Assembly: GCF_008360935.1 (NCBI RefSeq)
Contig: NZ_SRXO01000020.1
Coordinates: 47,703 to 111,702 of the forward strand
Reading direction: 5' to 3'
DNA length: 64,000 nt
Source of the DNA: Siccirubricoccus phaeus
GTDB taxonomy: Bacteria > Pseudomonadota > Alphaproteobacteria > Acetobacterales > Acetobacteraceae
Below the pieces are notes generated by a model, which ran no database searches, was not told where the DNA came from, and saw nothing but the letters and a program-made list of their open reading frames with translations. Position 1 is the first letter of the stretch; every line of letters begins with the position of its first letter. Position numbers and translations under genes: made by a program. Below are positions 8,373-16,630 of this stretch, in pieces.

Positions 8373-9362
8373 ATGAGCTGGATCGAGCATTCCTACATGG
8401 GCCGCAAGGGCGTCGCCCGCGGCCGGCGCGGCGCGACGCATGAGCTGACCGAGGCGGTGCAGGGCGAGTATCGCTACGTCTACGGCCCCTATGCCGCGCC
8501 CGTGCTCCGCATCAGGCCCGGCGACGTGGTGGTGGCGGAGACGCATGACGCCTTCGAGGGCAAGATCAGGAGCGAGAGCGACAGCCCCTCGGCCTTGCTG
8601 AAGATGCCCTTCCTCAACCCGCAGAACGGCCCCATTGCCGTGGAGGGCGCCGAGAAGGGCGATGCGCTCGCCGTCCACATCCTCTCCATCCTGCCGCGCG
8701 GCCCGCAGCCCGTGGGCACCACCGCGCTGATCCCGGAATTCGGCGGGCTGGTCGCGACGGGCACCACCGCGATGCTGAACAAGCCGCTGCCGGAGCGCGT
8801 CAAGAAGATGGTGGTGACGCCGGAGGGCGGCGTGGTGTTCAGCGACCGCGTGACCCTGCCCTATGAGCCCTTCATCGGCACGCTCGGCGTCAGCCCGGAG
8901 ATCGAGGCCGTCTCCTCCCTGCAGCCCGACTACTGGGGCGGCAACATGGATTTGCCGGATGTGGCGCCCGGCGCCGTGGTCTATTTCCCGGTGCATCACA
9001 AGGAGGCGTTCCTCTATCTCGGCGACTGCCACGGCAGGCAGGGCGATGGCGAGCTCTGCGGCGTGGCGGTGGAGATTCCCGCCTACGCGACGGTGCAGGT
9101 CGATCTCATCAAGGGCTGGTCCATCCCCGGCGTGCGGCTGGAGACGGAGGAATTCATCATGTCCGTCGGCAGCGCCCGGCCGATGGAGGATGCGGCGCGC
9201 ATCGCCTATCGCGACCTGATCCGCTGGCTGGTGGACGACTATGGCTATGAGGAATCGGAGGCCTATTTCCTCTGCACCCAGGCGGGGAAGATGCGGGTCG
9301 GCAACATGGTGGACCCGAAATACACGCTGGGCGCCTTGCTGCTGAAATCCTGGATCGGCTGA
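8373..9362 (+). CDS. Acetamidase/formamidase family protein
   Basis: A 329-residue member of the FmdA/AmdA family, which hydrolyses formamide, acetamide or related short amides to the acid and ammonia. The conserved core includes RIRPGDVVVAETHDAFEG, the PVGTTALIPEFGG region, FIGTLGVSPE and the HHKEAFLYLGDCHGRQGDGE metal-site segment. The open frame extends upstream through repeat copy B. ATG 8373, behind GGGAG, is the better start. It is 12 nt from the SDR gene downstream and probably co-transcribed with it. It fits the surrounding group of amide hydrolases. Confidence 0.85.
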   Translation: MSWIEHSYMGRKGVARGRRGATHELTEAVQGEYRYVYGPYAAPVLRIRPGDVVVAETHDAFEGKIRSESDSPSALLKMPFLNPQNGPIAVEGAEKGDALAVHILSILPRGPQPVGTTALIPEFGGLVATGTTAMLNKPLPERVKKMVVTPEGGVVFSDRVTLPYEPFIGTLGVSPEIEAVSSLQPDYWGGNMDLPDVAPGAVVYFPVHHKEAFLYLGDCHGRQGDGELCGVAVEIPAYATVQVDLIKGWSIPGVRLETEEFIMSVGSARPMEDAARIAYRDLIRWLVDDYGYEESEAYFLCTQAGKMRVGNMVDPKYTLGALLLKSWIG

Positions 9363-9374
9363 GGGAGGCGCGCC

Positions 9375-10136
9375 ATGGATCTCGGGCTGCAGGGGCTGAA
9401 GGCCCTGGTGACCGGCGGCAGCAAGGGCATCGGGCTGCGCTGCGCGGAGCTGTTCGCGGCGGAGGGCGCCGATGTCGCGATCTGCGCCCGCAACGCGGCG
9501 GAGGTGGAGACGGCGGTCGCCGCGCTGCGGGCGAAGGGCGTGAACGCCTTCGGCCAGGCGGTGGACGTCGCGGACAAGGCGGCGCTGGAGGGTTGGGTCG
9601 CGGCCAGCGCGGCGACGCTGGGCGGCATCGACATCGTCGTCGCCAATGTCTCGGCCCTGGCGGTGCAGGATGACGAGGAGGCCTGGAGGAAGGGCTTCGA
9701 GACGGATCTGATGCACAGCGTCCGCCTGGTGAACGCCGCCATGCCCTTCCTGGAGGCGAGCAAATCGGCCTCCATCACGCTCATCTCCTCGGTCTCCGGA
9801 AGGGAGATCGACTTCACCGGCCCGGCCTATGGCGCCTTCAAGGCAGCGCTGGTGCATTATGCGCAGGGGCTGGCCTTCCGCCTGGCGGGGAAGAACATCC
9901 GCGCCAATACCGTCTCCCCGGGCAACACCTATTTCCCCGGTGGCATCTGGCAGTGGATCGAACAGAACAACCCGAAGCTGTTCGCCGAGGCGCTGGCGCT
10001 GAACCCCACCGGCCGCATGGCGACGCCGGAGGAGATCGCGCGCGGCGTGGCGTTCCTGGCCAGCCCTGCCTCCTCCTTCACCACCGGCACCAACCTGGTG
10101 ATCGACGGGGCGCTGACGCGGGGCGTGCAGCTTTAG
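9375..10136 (+). CDS. SDR-family oxidoreductase
   Basis: A classical short-chain dehydrogenase/reductase of 253 residues. The Rossmann nucleotide-binding motif TGGSKGIG is at residues 13-20, and the catalytic Tyr-x3-Lys is AYGAFKAAL near residue 152, with the Ser in the preceding SSVSG. The C-terminal part keeps the usual PEEIARGVAFLASPASSFTTG and VIDGALTRG. The basic and Arg residues near the cofactor site suggest NADP, but this is uncertain. It is 12 nt downstream of the acetamidase gene, so the two are probably one transcript. The substrate is unknown. Confidence 0.9.
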   Translation: MDLGLQGLKALVTGGSKGIGLRCAELFAAEGADVAICARNAAEVETAVAALRAKGVNAFGQAVDVADKAALEGWVAASAATLGGIDIVVANVSALAVQDDEEAWRKGFETDLMHSVRLVNAAMPFLEASKSASITLISSVSGREIDFTGPAYGAFKAALVHYAQGLAFRLAGKNIRANTVSPGNTYFPGGIWQWIEQNNPKLFAEALALNPTGRMATPEEIARGVAFLASPASSFTTGTNLVIDGALTRGVQL

Positions 10137-10499
10137 CCTTCCCCTGGCGCTGCCGGTGCAGCACCCTGGGGGCCCGATGGAGATCGGCGCATTGCCGGGG
10201 CCGCGCGCAGGCTTCCGCGGCGAAGCTGCAAGGGCAGTCCGGGCGCGCGTTGACCACCTGGCCCCCCGCTGTCAGGCTGCGCGCAGAAGACGCCTGGGGA
10301 GTTCGCCAGCGCACCGCCTTCGGCCGGAGGTCGAGCGGTCGCACCTCGCTGCGCCCGCGCCGACGGCGGAAGGCATGCCGGATGCTGCGTGGAGAGCGTG
10401 AATGTACGGAACTGATGGCGCGGATGCGTGGGCGGGGCTGCCCCGCCCCGCCCAGGCCCGCGGGCAGGCGACGGAAGGGCAACCGCCGGAGGATCGGGC
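10137..10499 (+). other. Intergenic region with a GC hairpin
   Basis: These 363 nt lie between the SDR gene and the first amidase gene. GGGCGGGG-CTG-... at 10430-10448 forms an 8-bp perfect stem (GGGCGGGG with CCCCGCCC) about 50 nt before the amidase start. I saw no convincing gene here: open frames on both strands lack family signatures. Confidence 0.5.
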
Positions 10500-12122
10500 A
10501 TGAGCGCGCTTTATGAACTGACCATCGCCGAGGCGGCGCGGCGCATCGCCACGCGCGACCTCTCGCCGGTGGAGCTGACCCAGGCCTATCTGGACCGCAT
10601 CGCGGCGGTGGATGGCGTGGTGCGGGCCTATGTCGCCCTCACCGCCGACCAGGCCCTGGCGGCGGCGAAGCAGGCCGAGACGGATATCCGGCGCGACGGC
10701 CCGCGCTCGCCGCTGCACGGCGTGCCCTTCGCGCTGAAGGATATCTTCGACACCGCCGGCATCCCCACCACCGGCCATTGCCGCCGCTGCCGCACGCGCA
10801 TCCCGGCGGAGGACGCCACCACGGTACGCAAGCTGCGCGAGGCGGGCGGCGTGCTGCTGGGCAAGCTGGCGACGCATGAATTCGCCACCGGCGGCCCGTC
10901 CTGGGACCTCGCCTTCCCGCCGGCGCGCAACCCCTGGGACCTCGCCCGCTTCCCGGGCGGCTCCTCCTCCGGCTCCGGCGCCGCCGTCGCTGCGGCGATG
11001 GCGCCGGGGGCGATGGGCAGCGACACCGGCGGCTCCATCCGCCTGCCCGCCGCCTTCTGCGGCACGGCGGGGGTGAAGCCCAGCTTCGGCCGCGTCAGCA
11101 AGCGCGGCGTGCTGCCGCTCTCCTTCACCCTGGACAATGCCGGGCCGCTGGCCTGGACGGTGGAGGATTGCGCCATCCTGCTGCAGATCATCGCCGGCCA
11201 TGATCCGCTGGACCCGGGCAGCGCCGACGTGCCGGTGCCGGACTACCTGGCCGGGCTGCGGGAGGGGGTGAAGGGCCTGCGCATCGGCTTGGTGCGGCAC
11301 TGGTATGAGAAGGACCGCCCCGCCAGCGACGCCACCATCGCCGCCATGGATGCGGCGGTGGAAGTGCTGCGCGGCCTGGGCGCGGAGGTGCGGGACATCG
11401 CCCTGGCGCCGCTGGCCGATTATCAGGGCTGCATGCGCATCACCGCGCTGGCCGAAAGCTTCGCCATCCATGGCGACTGGCTGCGCACGCGTCCGGAGGA
11501 TTACGGCGAGGTCTTCCGCTACCGCATCACCCCCGGCGCGCTGGTGACCGGCACGGACTACATTCGTGCCCAGCGGATGCAGCGCCTGCTGCTGCAGCAG
11601 ACGCTGGAGGCGTTCAAGGATGTCGACCTGTTGCTGACCGCCACCACCTATGGCGAGGCGCCGGTGATGGCGCCGATGCGGGCGGAGGCGAATTTCGCCT
11701 CGCCGCCCCTGACCAACCCATGGAACGTCGCGCAGCTTCCGACCCTTTCGCTGTGCAACGGCTTCGGCCCGGCCGGCCTGCCGCTTTCCATGCAATTCGC
11801 CGCGCCGCCCTTCGCCGAGGCGCTGCTGCTGCGCGCCGGCCAGGCCTATGAGGCGGCGACTCCCTGGCGCGCGAAGCGGCCCGTGCTGCCGGCAACGCCG
11901 ATCGAGGACGGCCCTGCCGACCAGTCCGCCCCGCCGCCGGACCCGGTTATGCGCGCCACCTACGCCACGCTGGCGGAGCGCGCCGCGCTCGAGCTGGACG
12001 ACCACCACTTCGCCCAGCTCTGCGAGGCGATGCGGCATGTGGAGGCGCTGGCGGAGGTGCTGCCGGCGGATCTCCCCTTCGGTGCCGAGCTGGCCAATAC
12101 CGTGAGCTTCGAGGGCGAGTGA
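10500..12122 (+). CDS. Amidase signature family enzyme, first of a tandem pair
   Basis: A 540-residue amidase of the Ser-cisSer-Lys class. The catalytic Lys is in PFALKDIFDT (near residue 79), the bridging Ser in the glycine-serine-rich GGSSSGSGAAVAA (near 155) and the nucleophile Ser in GSDTGGSIRLPA (near 177). I chose ATG 10500, which follows GGAGGATCGGGC, over an upstream ATG at 10428 because the protein then starts like its neighbour (LTIAEAARRI). The next gene encodes a second amidase of the same family with a similar N-terminus and signature region, so the two probably arose by duplication. Amidases of this size are often annotated as indoleacetamide or nylon-oligomer hydrolases; substrate specificity cannot be read here. 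Confidence 0.9.
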   Translation: MSALYELTIAEAARRIATRDLSPVELTQAYLDRIAAVDGVVRAYVALTADQALAAAKQAETDIRRDGPRSPLHGVPFALKDIFDTAGIPTTGHCRRCRTRIPAEDATTVRKLREAGGVLLGKLATHEFATGGPSWDLAFPPARNPWDLARFPGGSSSGSGAAVAAAMAPGAMGSDTGGSIRLPAAFCGTAGVKPSFGRVSKRGVLPLSFTLDNAGPLAWTVEDCAILLQIIAGHDPLDPGSADVPVPDYLAGLREGVKGLRIGLVRHWYEKDRPASDATIAAMDAAVEVLRGLGAEVRDIALAPLADYQGCMRITALAESFAIHGDWLRTRPEDYGEVFRYRITPGALVTGTDYIRAQRMQRLLLQQTLEAFKDVDLLLTATTYGEAPVMAPMRAEANFASPPLTNPWNVAQLPTLSLCNGFGPAGLPLSMQFAAPPFAEALLLRAGQAYEAATPWRAKRPVLPATPIEDGPADQSAPPPDPVMRATYATLAERAALELDDHHFAQLCEAMRHVEALAEVLPADLPFGAELANTVSFEGE

Positions 12123-12127
12123 CGGCG

Positions 12128-13765
12128 ATGACCGAGCTGCATTACCTGACCATCGCCGAGGCCGCGGAGCTGATCGCGGCGCGGAAACTCTCCCCCGTGG
12201 AGCTGACCGAGGCCTTCCTGGCGCGGATCGAGGCGCTCGACCCGCAGCTCAACGCCTATCTCACCGTGACGGCGGATCTGGCGCTGAAGCAGGCGCGGGC
12301 GGCGGAGGCGGAGATTGCGGCGGGGCGGTATCGCGGCCCGCTGCACGGCATCCCCTATGCGGTAAAGGACATCTACTGCACCGCCGGCATCCGCACGACG
12401 GGCCATTCCCGCAGCGCGCAGGATTTCGTGCCGAAGGAGGATGCGGCGACGGTCGCAAAGCTGGCGGAGGCCGGGGCGGTGCTGCTCGGCAAGCTGGCGA
12501 CGCATGAATTCGCGCATGGCGGGCCGAGCTTCGACCTGCCCTGGCCGCCGGCGCGCAACCCCTGGGGGCGGGAGCACATCACCGGCGGCTCCTCCTCCGG
12601 CTCCGGTGCGGCCGTCGCGGCGGGGCTGGCCATGGGGGCGCTGGGGTCCGATACCGGCGGCTCCATCCGCAATCCCGCAGCGCTGTGCGGGCTGGCGGGG
12701 CTGAAGCCGACCTATGGGCTGGTCAGCCGCCGCGGCATCTGGGCCAACAGCTTCTCCTACGACCATGCCGGCCCGATGACCTGGACGGTGCGCGACTGCG
12801 CGCTGCTGCTGCAGGGGCTGGCGGGGCATGATCCGCTGGATCCGGCCAGCGCGCGGCGCGAGGTGCCGGACTACGTGGCGGCGCTGAGCGGCGACATCAA
12901 GGGCATGCGCATCGGCGTACTGCGCCAGCAATTCGAGGTGGAGGTGCCCGTCCCGCCCGTGGTCCGCGCCGCCATGGAAGCGGCGATGGACACGCTGCGG
13001 GGGTTGGGCGCGGTGCTGGAGGAGGTGCGCATCCGCCCGGCGCAAGAGTATTACGACGTGAAGATCATCGGCGCGGAGAGCGAGCTCTACGCCGTGCACG
13101 AGGCCGGGCTGCGCCGCGACCCCTCCCTGTTCGGCGAGGATTTCCTCGGCCGCTCGCTTGCCGCCATCCTGATCCGCGGCGAGGATGTGGTGAATTCCCA
13201 GCGCGAGCGGCGGGTGATGGTGGAGGAGGTGCGGCCCCTCTTCGCGAAGTACGACGCGCTGCTCACCGCCGGCCCCGGCCCGGCGGCGCGGTTCGAGAGC
13301 TGGCGGACCCTCCATTTCTGGCAGAAGGGCTCGCTCACCACCCCCTTCAACGTGCTGGGCGGGTCGGCGCTGGCGCAATGCATCGGCTTCTCGCCGGAGG
13401 GGCTGCCGCTCTCCATGCAGCTCGTCGGCCGGCCCTTCGAGGATGCGAAGGTGCTGCGCATCGCCGATGCCTATGAGCGGGCCACCGAGTGGCGCAACCG
13501 CCGCCCGGCGCTGGACCCGAAGGCCGCCTTCTCCACCGCCTTGCCGCCGGTGCCGGACCCCACCCCCGCCGAGCTCTCCGAGGCCGAGCGCGGCGCCGTG
13601 GCCCTGGCCGCGCATCGCGCCGGGCTGACCTTGAACGAGCGGCAATTCGAGTTGCTGGCCGGCGCCGCCCCCTATGTCTGGGCGATGGCGGCGCGGTTGC
13701 GCAAGCCGCGCGGCTTTGCCGGCGACCCGGCCAACATCTTCCGCTTCACGGGCTATACCGCCTGA
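12128..13765 (+). CDS. Amidase signature family enzyme, second of a tandem pair
   Basis: A 545-residue paralog of the preceding amidase. The triad is in PYAVKDIYCT, GGSSSGSGAAVAAG and GSDTGGSIRNPA. A GTG at 12119 overlaps the upstream stop as GTGA and would add three residues; ATG 12128 is the other option, and translational coupling is likely either way. The C-terminal region (LSEAERGAVALAAHRAGLTL) parallels that of the first copy. The pair could provide amidases of different specificity, with the acetamidase and cyclase nearby. A repeat-family-2 element follows 42 nt after the stop. Confidence 0.9.
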   Translation: MTELHYLTIAEAAELIAARKLSPVELTEAFLARIEALDPQLNAYLTVTADLALKQARAAEAEIAAGRYRGPLHGIPYAVKDIYCTAGIRTTGHSRSAQDFVPKEDAATVAKLAEAGAVLLGKLATHEFAHGGPSFDLPWPPARNPWGREHITGGSSSGSGAAVAAGLAMGALGSDTGGSIRNPAALCGLAGLKPTYGLVSRRGIWANSFSYDHAGPMTWTVRDCALLLQGLAGHDPLDPASARREVPDYVAALSGDIKGMRIGVLRQQFEVEVPVPPVVRAAMEAAMDTLRGLGAVLEEVRIRPAQEYYDVKIIGAESELYAVHEAGLRRDPSLFGEDFLGRSLAAILIRGEDVVNSQRERRVMVEEVRPLFAKYDALLTAGPGPAARFESWRTLHFWQKGSLTTPFNVLGGSALAQCIGFSPEGLPLSMQLVGRPFEDAKVLRIADAYERATEWRNRRPALDPKAAFSTALPPVPDPTPAELSEAERGAVALAAHRAGLTLNERQFELLAGAAPYVWAMAARLRKPRGFAGDPANIFRFTGYTA

Positions 13766-13807
13766 AGCCTGCACGCGTTGGTTGCGGCCGCCTGGCCCTC
13801 CGCCCTG

Positions 13808-13922
13808 GTGTCCCGATGCCGATGTCCTGCGGCTTCGGCATCGGGATACTCGCCATCATCTCCAGTGGCCTGCTTGTCTGCGCCGTTCGCTGGAAATCCG
13901 GCGAACTCCGCGGGCAGGACAC
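13808..13922 (+). repeat. Dispersed repeat family 2, copy 1
   Basis: An element of about 115 bp bounded by GTGTCC and GGACAC. It aligns along its whole length with the reverse complement of 18927-19042. Shared blocks include GTGTCCCGAT, CCAGTGGCC, the stretch CGTTCGCTGGAAATCC and GCGGGCAGGACAC. No protein is encoded. Size and short terminal inverted repeats suggest a MITE-like or REP-like unit. It lies between the second amidase and the acyltransferase remnant. Confidence 0.8.
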
Positions 13923-13956
13923 CGGGAAGGCCGGGCAGGCAAGGGAAGCGCGCGGC

Positions 13957-14341
13957 GTGCAACTCGTCATCTACGGCAATGGCTCCATGGCGGGGGTCTT
14001 CCACTCCCATGTGCGGCATTGCTGGAAGGTAGCCGGCTTCACCGTCGACGCCTTCTGCAATGCCACCGAATTCTGCGGTCGTCCGTTGGTGCCCTTCAGC
14101 CAGGTGGAGCGCGTCTTCGACCCCGCCGTGCCATCGCCGGCGGCTGCCGCATCGGCGCGCATGGCTTCTTCGGGGTGAATGCCTGCGTCGCTCAGGGCCT
14201 CGGCGTCGGTGGGCGCTGCTTCATCGGCGCCAATACGCTGGTCAACCGGCGACCGGGGATGACGAGGGCTATCTCTCCGCGCCCGGGGAGAAAGTCCGCC
14301 TCAGCAGCCGGGAATTCCTGACGTTCAGCCGGATGACCTGA
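13957..14341 (+). pseudogene. Sugar O-acyltransferase remnant (left-handed beta-helix type)
   Basis: A GTG at 13957 begins an N-terminal half typical of PglD-like sugar O-acyltransferases (LVIYGNGSMAGVFHSHVRH, FCGRPLVPFSQVERVFDP). After about 50 codons the frame breaks. The hexapeptide-repeat C-terminus then appears in another frame (GGCRIGAHGFFGVNACVAQG, FIGANTLVN), and a third frame supplies the end (EGYLSAPGEKVRLSSREFLTF). Roughly the middle of the protein is missing. It therefore looks like a gene that lost an internal segment and gained frameshifts. It belonged with the surface-glycan genes that follow. Confidence 0.7.
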
Positions 14342-14622
14342 TCGGCGGTGGCGTAGAGCACCGTCTCCTCATCGAAGATGGTGTAGCGGTCCAGGAAGAA
14401 GCGGTAGCCCAGGCCAAGCCCATGCAGCCAGAGCGGGATGGCAAAAAGATCCTCCGGCTGGTGGCAGAACGAGATGGCCAGCCGCGGGCGGCAACTTCGC
14501 AGCGCCTTGCCCTCCCGGTAGCGCTCCGCGTCGTGGTTGTCCGTCACCCGCCGGTGCACATCGGTCAGCAGCCAGTTCATCACCCGGCGGGTGACCTCGC
14601 GGCCATCCCGTATGGCCCCACC
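14269..14622 (-). pseudogene. FkbM-family methyltransferase, C-terminal fragment
   Basis: The translation contains PRLAISFCHQPEDLFAIPLW and GYRFFLDRYTIFDEETVLYA, which match the end of FkbM-type SAM-dependent methyltransferases. The N-terminal SAM-binding half is absent and no start codon with ribosome-binding site is visible. The fragment is on the opposite strand to the rest of the cluster, and its 3' end overlaps the end of the acyltransferase remnant. FkbM proteins usually methylate sugars or lipids in surface-glycan clusters. I am fairly sure of the family and sure that the gene is incomplete. Bases 14623-14791 hold nothing I can name. Confidence 0.6.
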
Positions 14623-14791
14623 GGCTCCTCGGCATGACGGGACGGTTTTTTGCCGCCTTGGGGGGCAAGCTGGCGGGCGGGGGTTAAGCGGAGATGAAGC
14701 GCCGCATTAGCCCGCTTTTTACGAACTCCGCAGCAGAGTGCCATTGCCGAGGCGCTCGGCCGGCGCCCGCCGCGCCGGGCCGCAACAAAAG

Positions 14792-15220
14792 GTGCGGATC
14801 GTGACCCTCTCCGGACGCTTCTTCGCCGCTGCCCGGCGCCAGCCGGACAAGCCGGCCCTGGTGGCCGAAGCCGGCTACCTCTTCTTCCTCGGCCGCAGCA
14901 AGGAGGTGATCGTCACCGGCGGCATCAACGTCATCCCCGCCGATGTCGAACTGGCACTCGTCGATGACCCGCAGTTGGTCGAGGCCGCCGCCTTCGCCGT
15001 ACCGCGGCTGGGGGAGGTGGCGGGCCTCGCCTGTGTCTCCGCCAGGCCGGAGGAATTCGACCTCCGCCGGCTGCGCCGCCATGTCGGCAGGCGGCTGGCG
15101 AATGACCAGCAGCCGCGCAAATTCCTCGCCCTGCCCGCCTTGCCGCGCAACGCCATGGGCAAGCCGAGGCGGCATGTGCTGCTCGACCTCTACCTCGCGG
15201 CGGAAGGGCAATCGGCATGA
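14792..15220 (+). pseudogene. AMP-dependent acyl-CoA/acyl-ACP ligase with large internal deletion
   Basis: The first ~25 residues (VTLSGRFFAAARRQPDKPALV) are the usual start of an AMP-forming ligase. They run directly into the C-terminal subdomain (GRSKEVIVTGGINVIPADVE and ALPRNAMGKPRRH). The adenylate-forming core of perhaps 350 residues is missing, yet the frame stays open for 142 residues, so the deletion was in frame. The short product could not catalyse adenylation. The stop overlaps the next gene as ATGA. With the acyl carrier protein nearby, the ancestor probably loaded an acyl group for transfer to a sugar. Confidence 0.7.
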
Positions 15221-16380
15221 GGAATGCGGGCATGCGGCCGCTCGCCCTCGGCTTCCTCGGCGGCGCGGTGAATTCGGCGATCGGCACGGCGCATCGCGCG
15301 GCGGCGCAGATGGACGGGCATTGGCAGGTGGTGGCCGGCTGCTTCAGCCGTCGGCCGGAGGTGAACGCCGCCACCGGCCGCGAATTCGGCGTGGCGCCGG
15401 AGCGCGTGCACCCCGATTGGCGCGCCCTGCTGGCCGCCGAGGCCGGCCGGTTGGACGCCATCGCCGTGCTGACGCCGACGCCGGATCACGCCCCCATGGT
15501 CGCCGCCTGCCTGGAGGCGGGGCTGCCGGTGATCTGCGAGAAGGTCCTGGCTGCGACGATGCAGGAGGCCGTGGCGCTGCGCGAATTGCGCGAGCGCCGC
15601 AACGGCTTCCTCGCCGTCACCTATAATTACTCCGGCTACCCGATGGTGCGCGAATTGCGCCGCCTGGTGCAGCGCGGCGCGCTGGGCCGGCTGCTGCATT
15701 TCCAGGTGGAGATGCCGCAGGAAGGCTGTATCCGCACCGAGCCCAGCGGGTTGAAGCCGCGGCCCCAGAGCTGGCAGCTACAGGATGGGGCGGTGCCGAC
15801 CATCTCCCTCGACCTCGCCGTACATCTGCATCAACTCCTGCACTACGTCGCCGGCGCCGCGCCGGTGCAGGTGGCGGCGATGCAGGGCAGCCATGGCTGG
15901 TTCCCCGGCTTCATCGACGATGTGCAGGCGCTGCTGCGCTGTGCCGACGGGCTCTACGGCCATGCCTGGTTCAGCAAATCCGCCCTCGGCCACCGCAACG
16001 GGCTGCGGCTGCGGCTTTACGGCACGGAGGCCGCGGCGGAATGGGAACAGGCGGCGCCGGAGGAATTGCGCCTCTCCCACGCCGATGGGCGGCGGGAAAT
16101 CCTGGACCGCGCCGCGCCCGTCGCCATCGCCGCCCAGCCCCGCTACGGCCGCTTCCGGCCCGGCCATCCGGCCGGCTTCATCGAGGCCTTCGCCAACCTC
16201 TATGCCGATATCGCCCTGGCCCTGCGGCACTGGCAGGCGACGGGCCAATTCGCCTCCGAAGAAGTCTTCGGCGCGGAGCTGGCGATCGAAGGCCTTGCCT
16301 TGCTGGAGGCCATCCAGCGCGCCGCCGGCAGCCTCACCTGGCAGGCGGTGGAGGAGGCGCCGTCGCATGTCCTCGCCTGA
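15217..16380 (+). CDS. Gfo/Idh/MocA-family oxidoreductase
   Basis: A 387-residue NAD(P)-dependent sugar oxidoreductase. The N-terminal Rossmann fold begins LALGFLGGAVNSAIGTAHR, followed by the TPTPDH segment and ICEKVLAAT, the counterpart of the usual EKP motif with Val in place of Pro. A C-terminal alpha/beta domain carries SLDLAVHLHQLLHYV. It starts by ATGA overlap with the ligase remnant and its 3' end overlaps the ACP gene by 14 nt, so these genes form one operon. A sugar-modifying role in a surface polysaccharide or flagellin-glycan pathway is inferred from context. Confidence 0.85.
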   Translation: MRNAGMRPLALGFLGGAVNSAIGTAHRAAAQMDGHWQVVAGCFSRRPEVNAATGREFGVAPERVHPDWRALLAAEAGRLDAIAVLTPTPDHAPMVAACLEAGLPVICEKVLAATMQEAVALRELRERRNGFLAVTYNYSGYPMVRELRRLVQRGALGRLLHFQVEMPQEGCIRTEPSGLKPRPQSWQLQDGAVPTISLDLAVHLHQLLHYVAGAAPVQVAAMQGSHGWFPGFIDDVQALLRCADGLYGHAWFSKSALGHRNGLRLRLYGTEAAAEWEQAAPEELRLSHADGRREILDRAAPVAIAAQPRYGRFRPGHPAGFIEAFANLYADIALALRHWQATGQFASEEVFGAELAIEGLALLEAIQRAAGSLTWQAVEEAPSHVLA

Positions 16381-16630
16381 CGCACGCGGCACGCTGGTCC
16401 GTCCCTACATCCCGAAGCGCATCCAGGCCAAGGCAAAGCTACCGCCGGGCGCCGATCCGGCGAACTTCGACGATATCGCATCCGGCCATGCCGACTCCCT
16501 CGGCATCGTCAAATTCATCCTCGACATCGAAAGCGAATTCGAGATGGAGAGCAGCGATCGCGAGCTGAATTCATGCGCCTTCCGCGCCGTGGAGGGGGTG
16601 ATCGCCCTGGTCGAAGGCAAGCTCGGCTGA
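16367..16630 (+). CDS. Acyl carrier protein
   Basis: An 87-residue acidic helical protein with the phosphopantetheine attachment motif ADSLGIVKFILDIE, in which the Ser of DSL is the likely attachment site. The N-terminus (VRPYIPKRIQAKAKLPPGAD) is a longer basic lead than in fatty-acid ACPs, so it is more likely a dedicated carrier for a glycan-modification or secondary pathway. It overlaps the upstream oxidoreductase by 14 nt and the downstream glycosyltransferase by one base (TGATG), a sign of translational coupling. The cognate ligase upstream is broken, so loading may depend on another enzyme. Confidence 0.8.
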   Translation: MSSPDARGTLVRPYIPKRIQAKAKLPPGADPANFDDIASGHADSLGIVKFILDIESEFEMESSDRELNSCAFRAVEGVIALVEGKLG

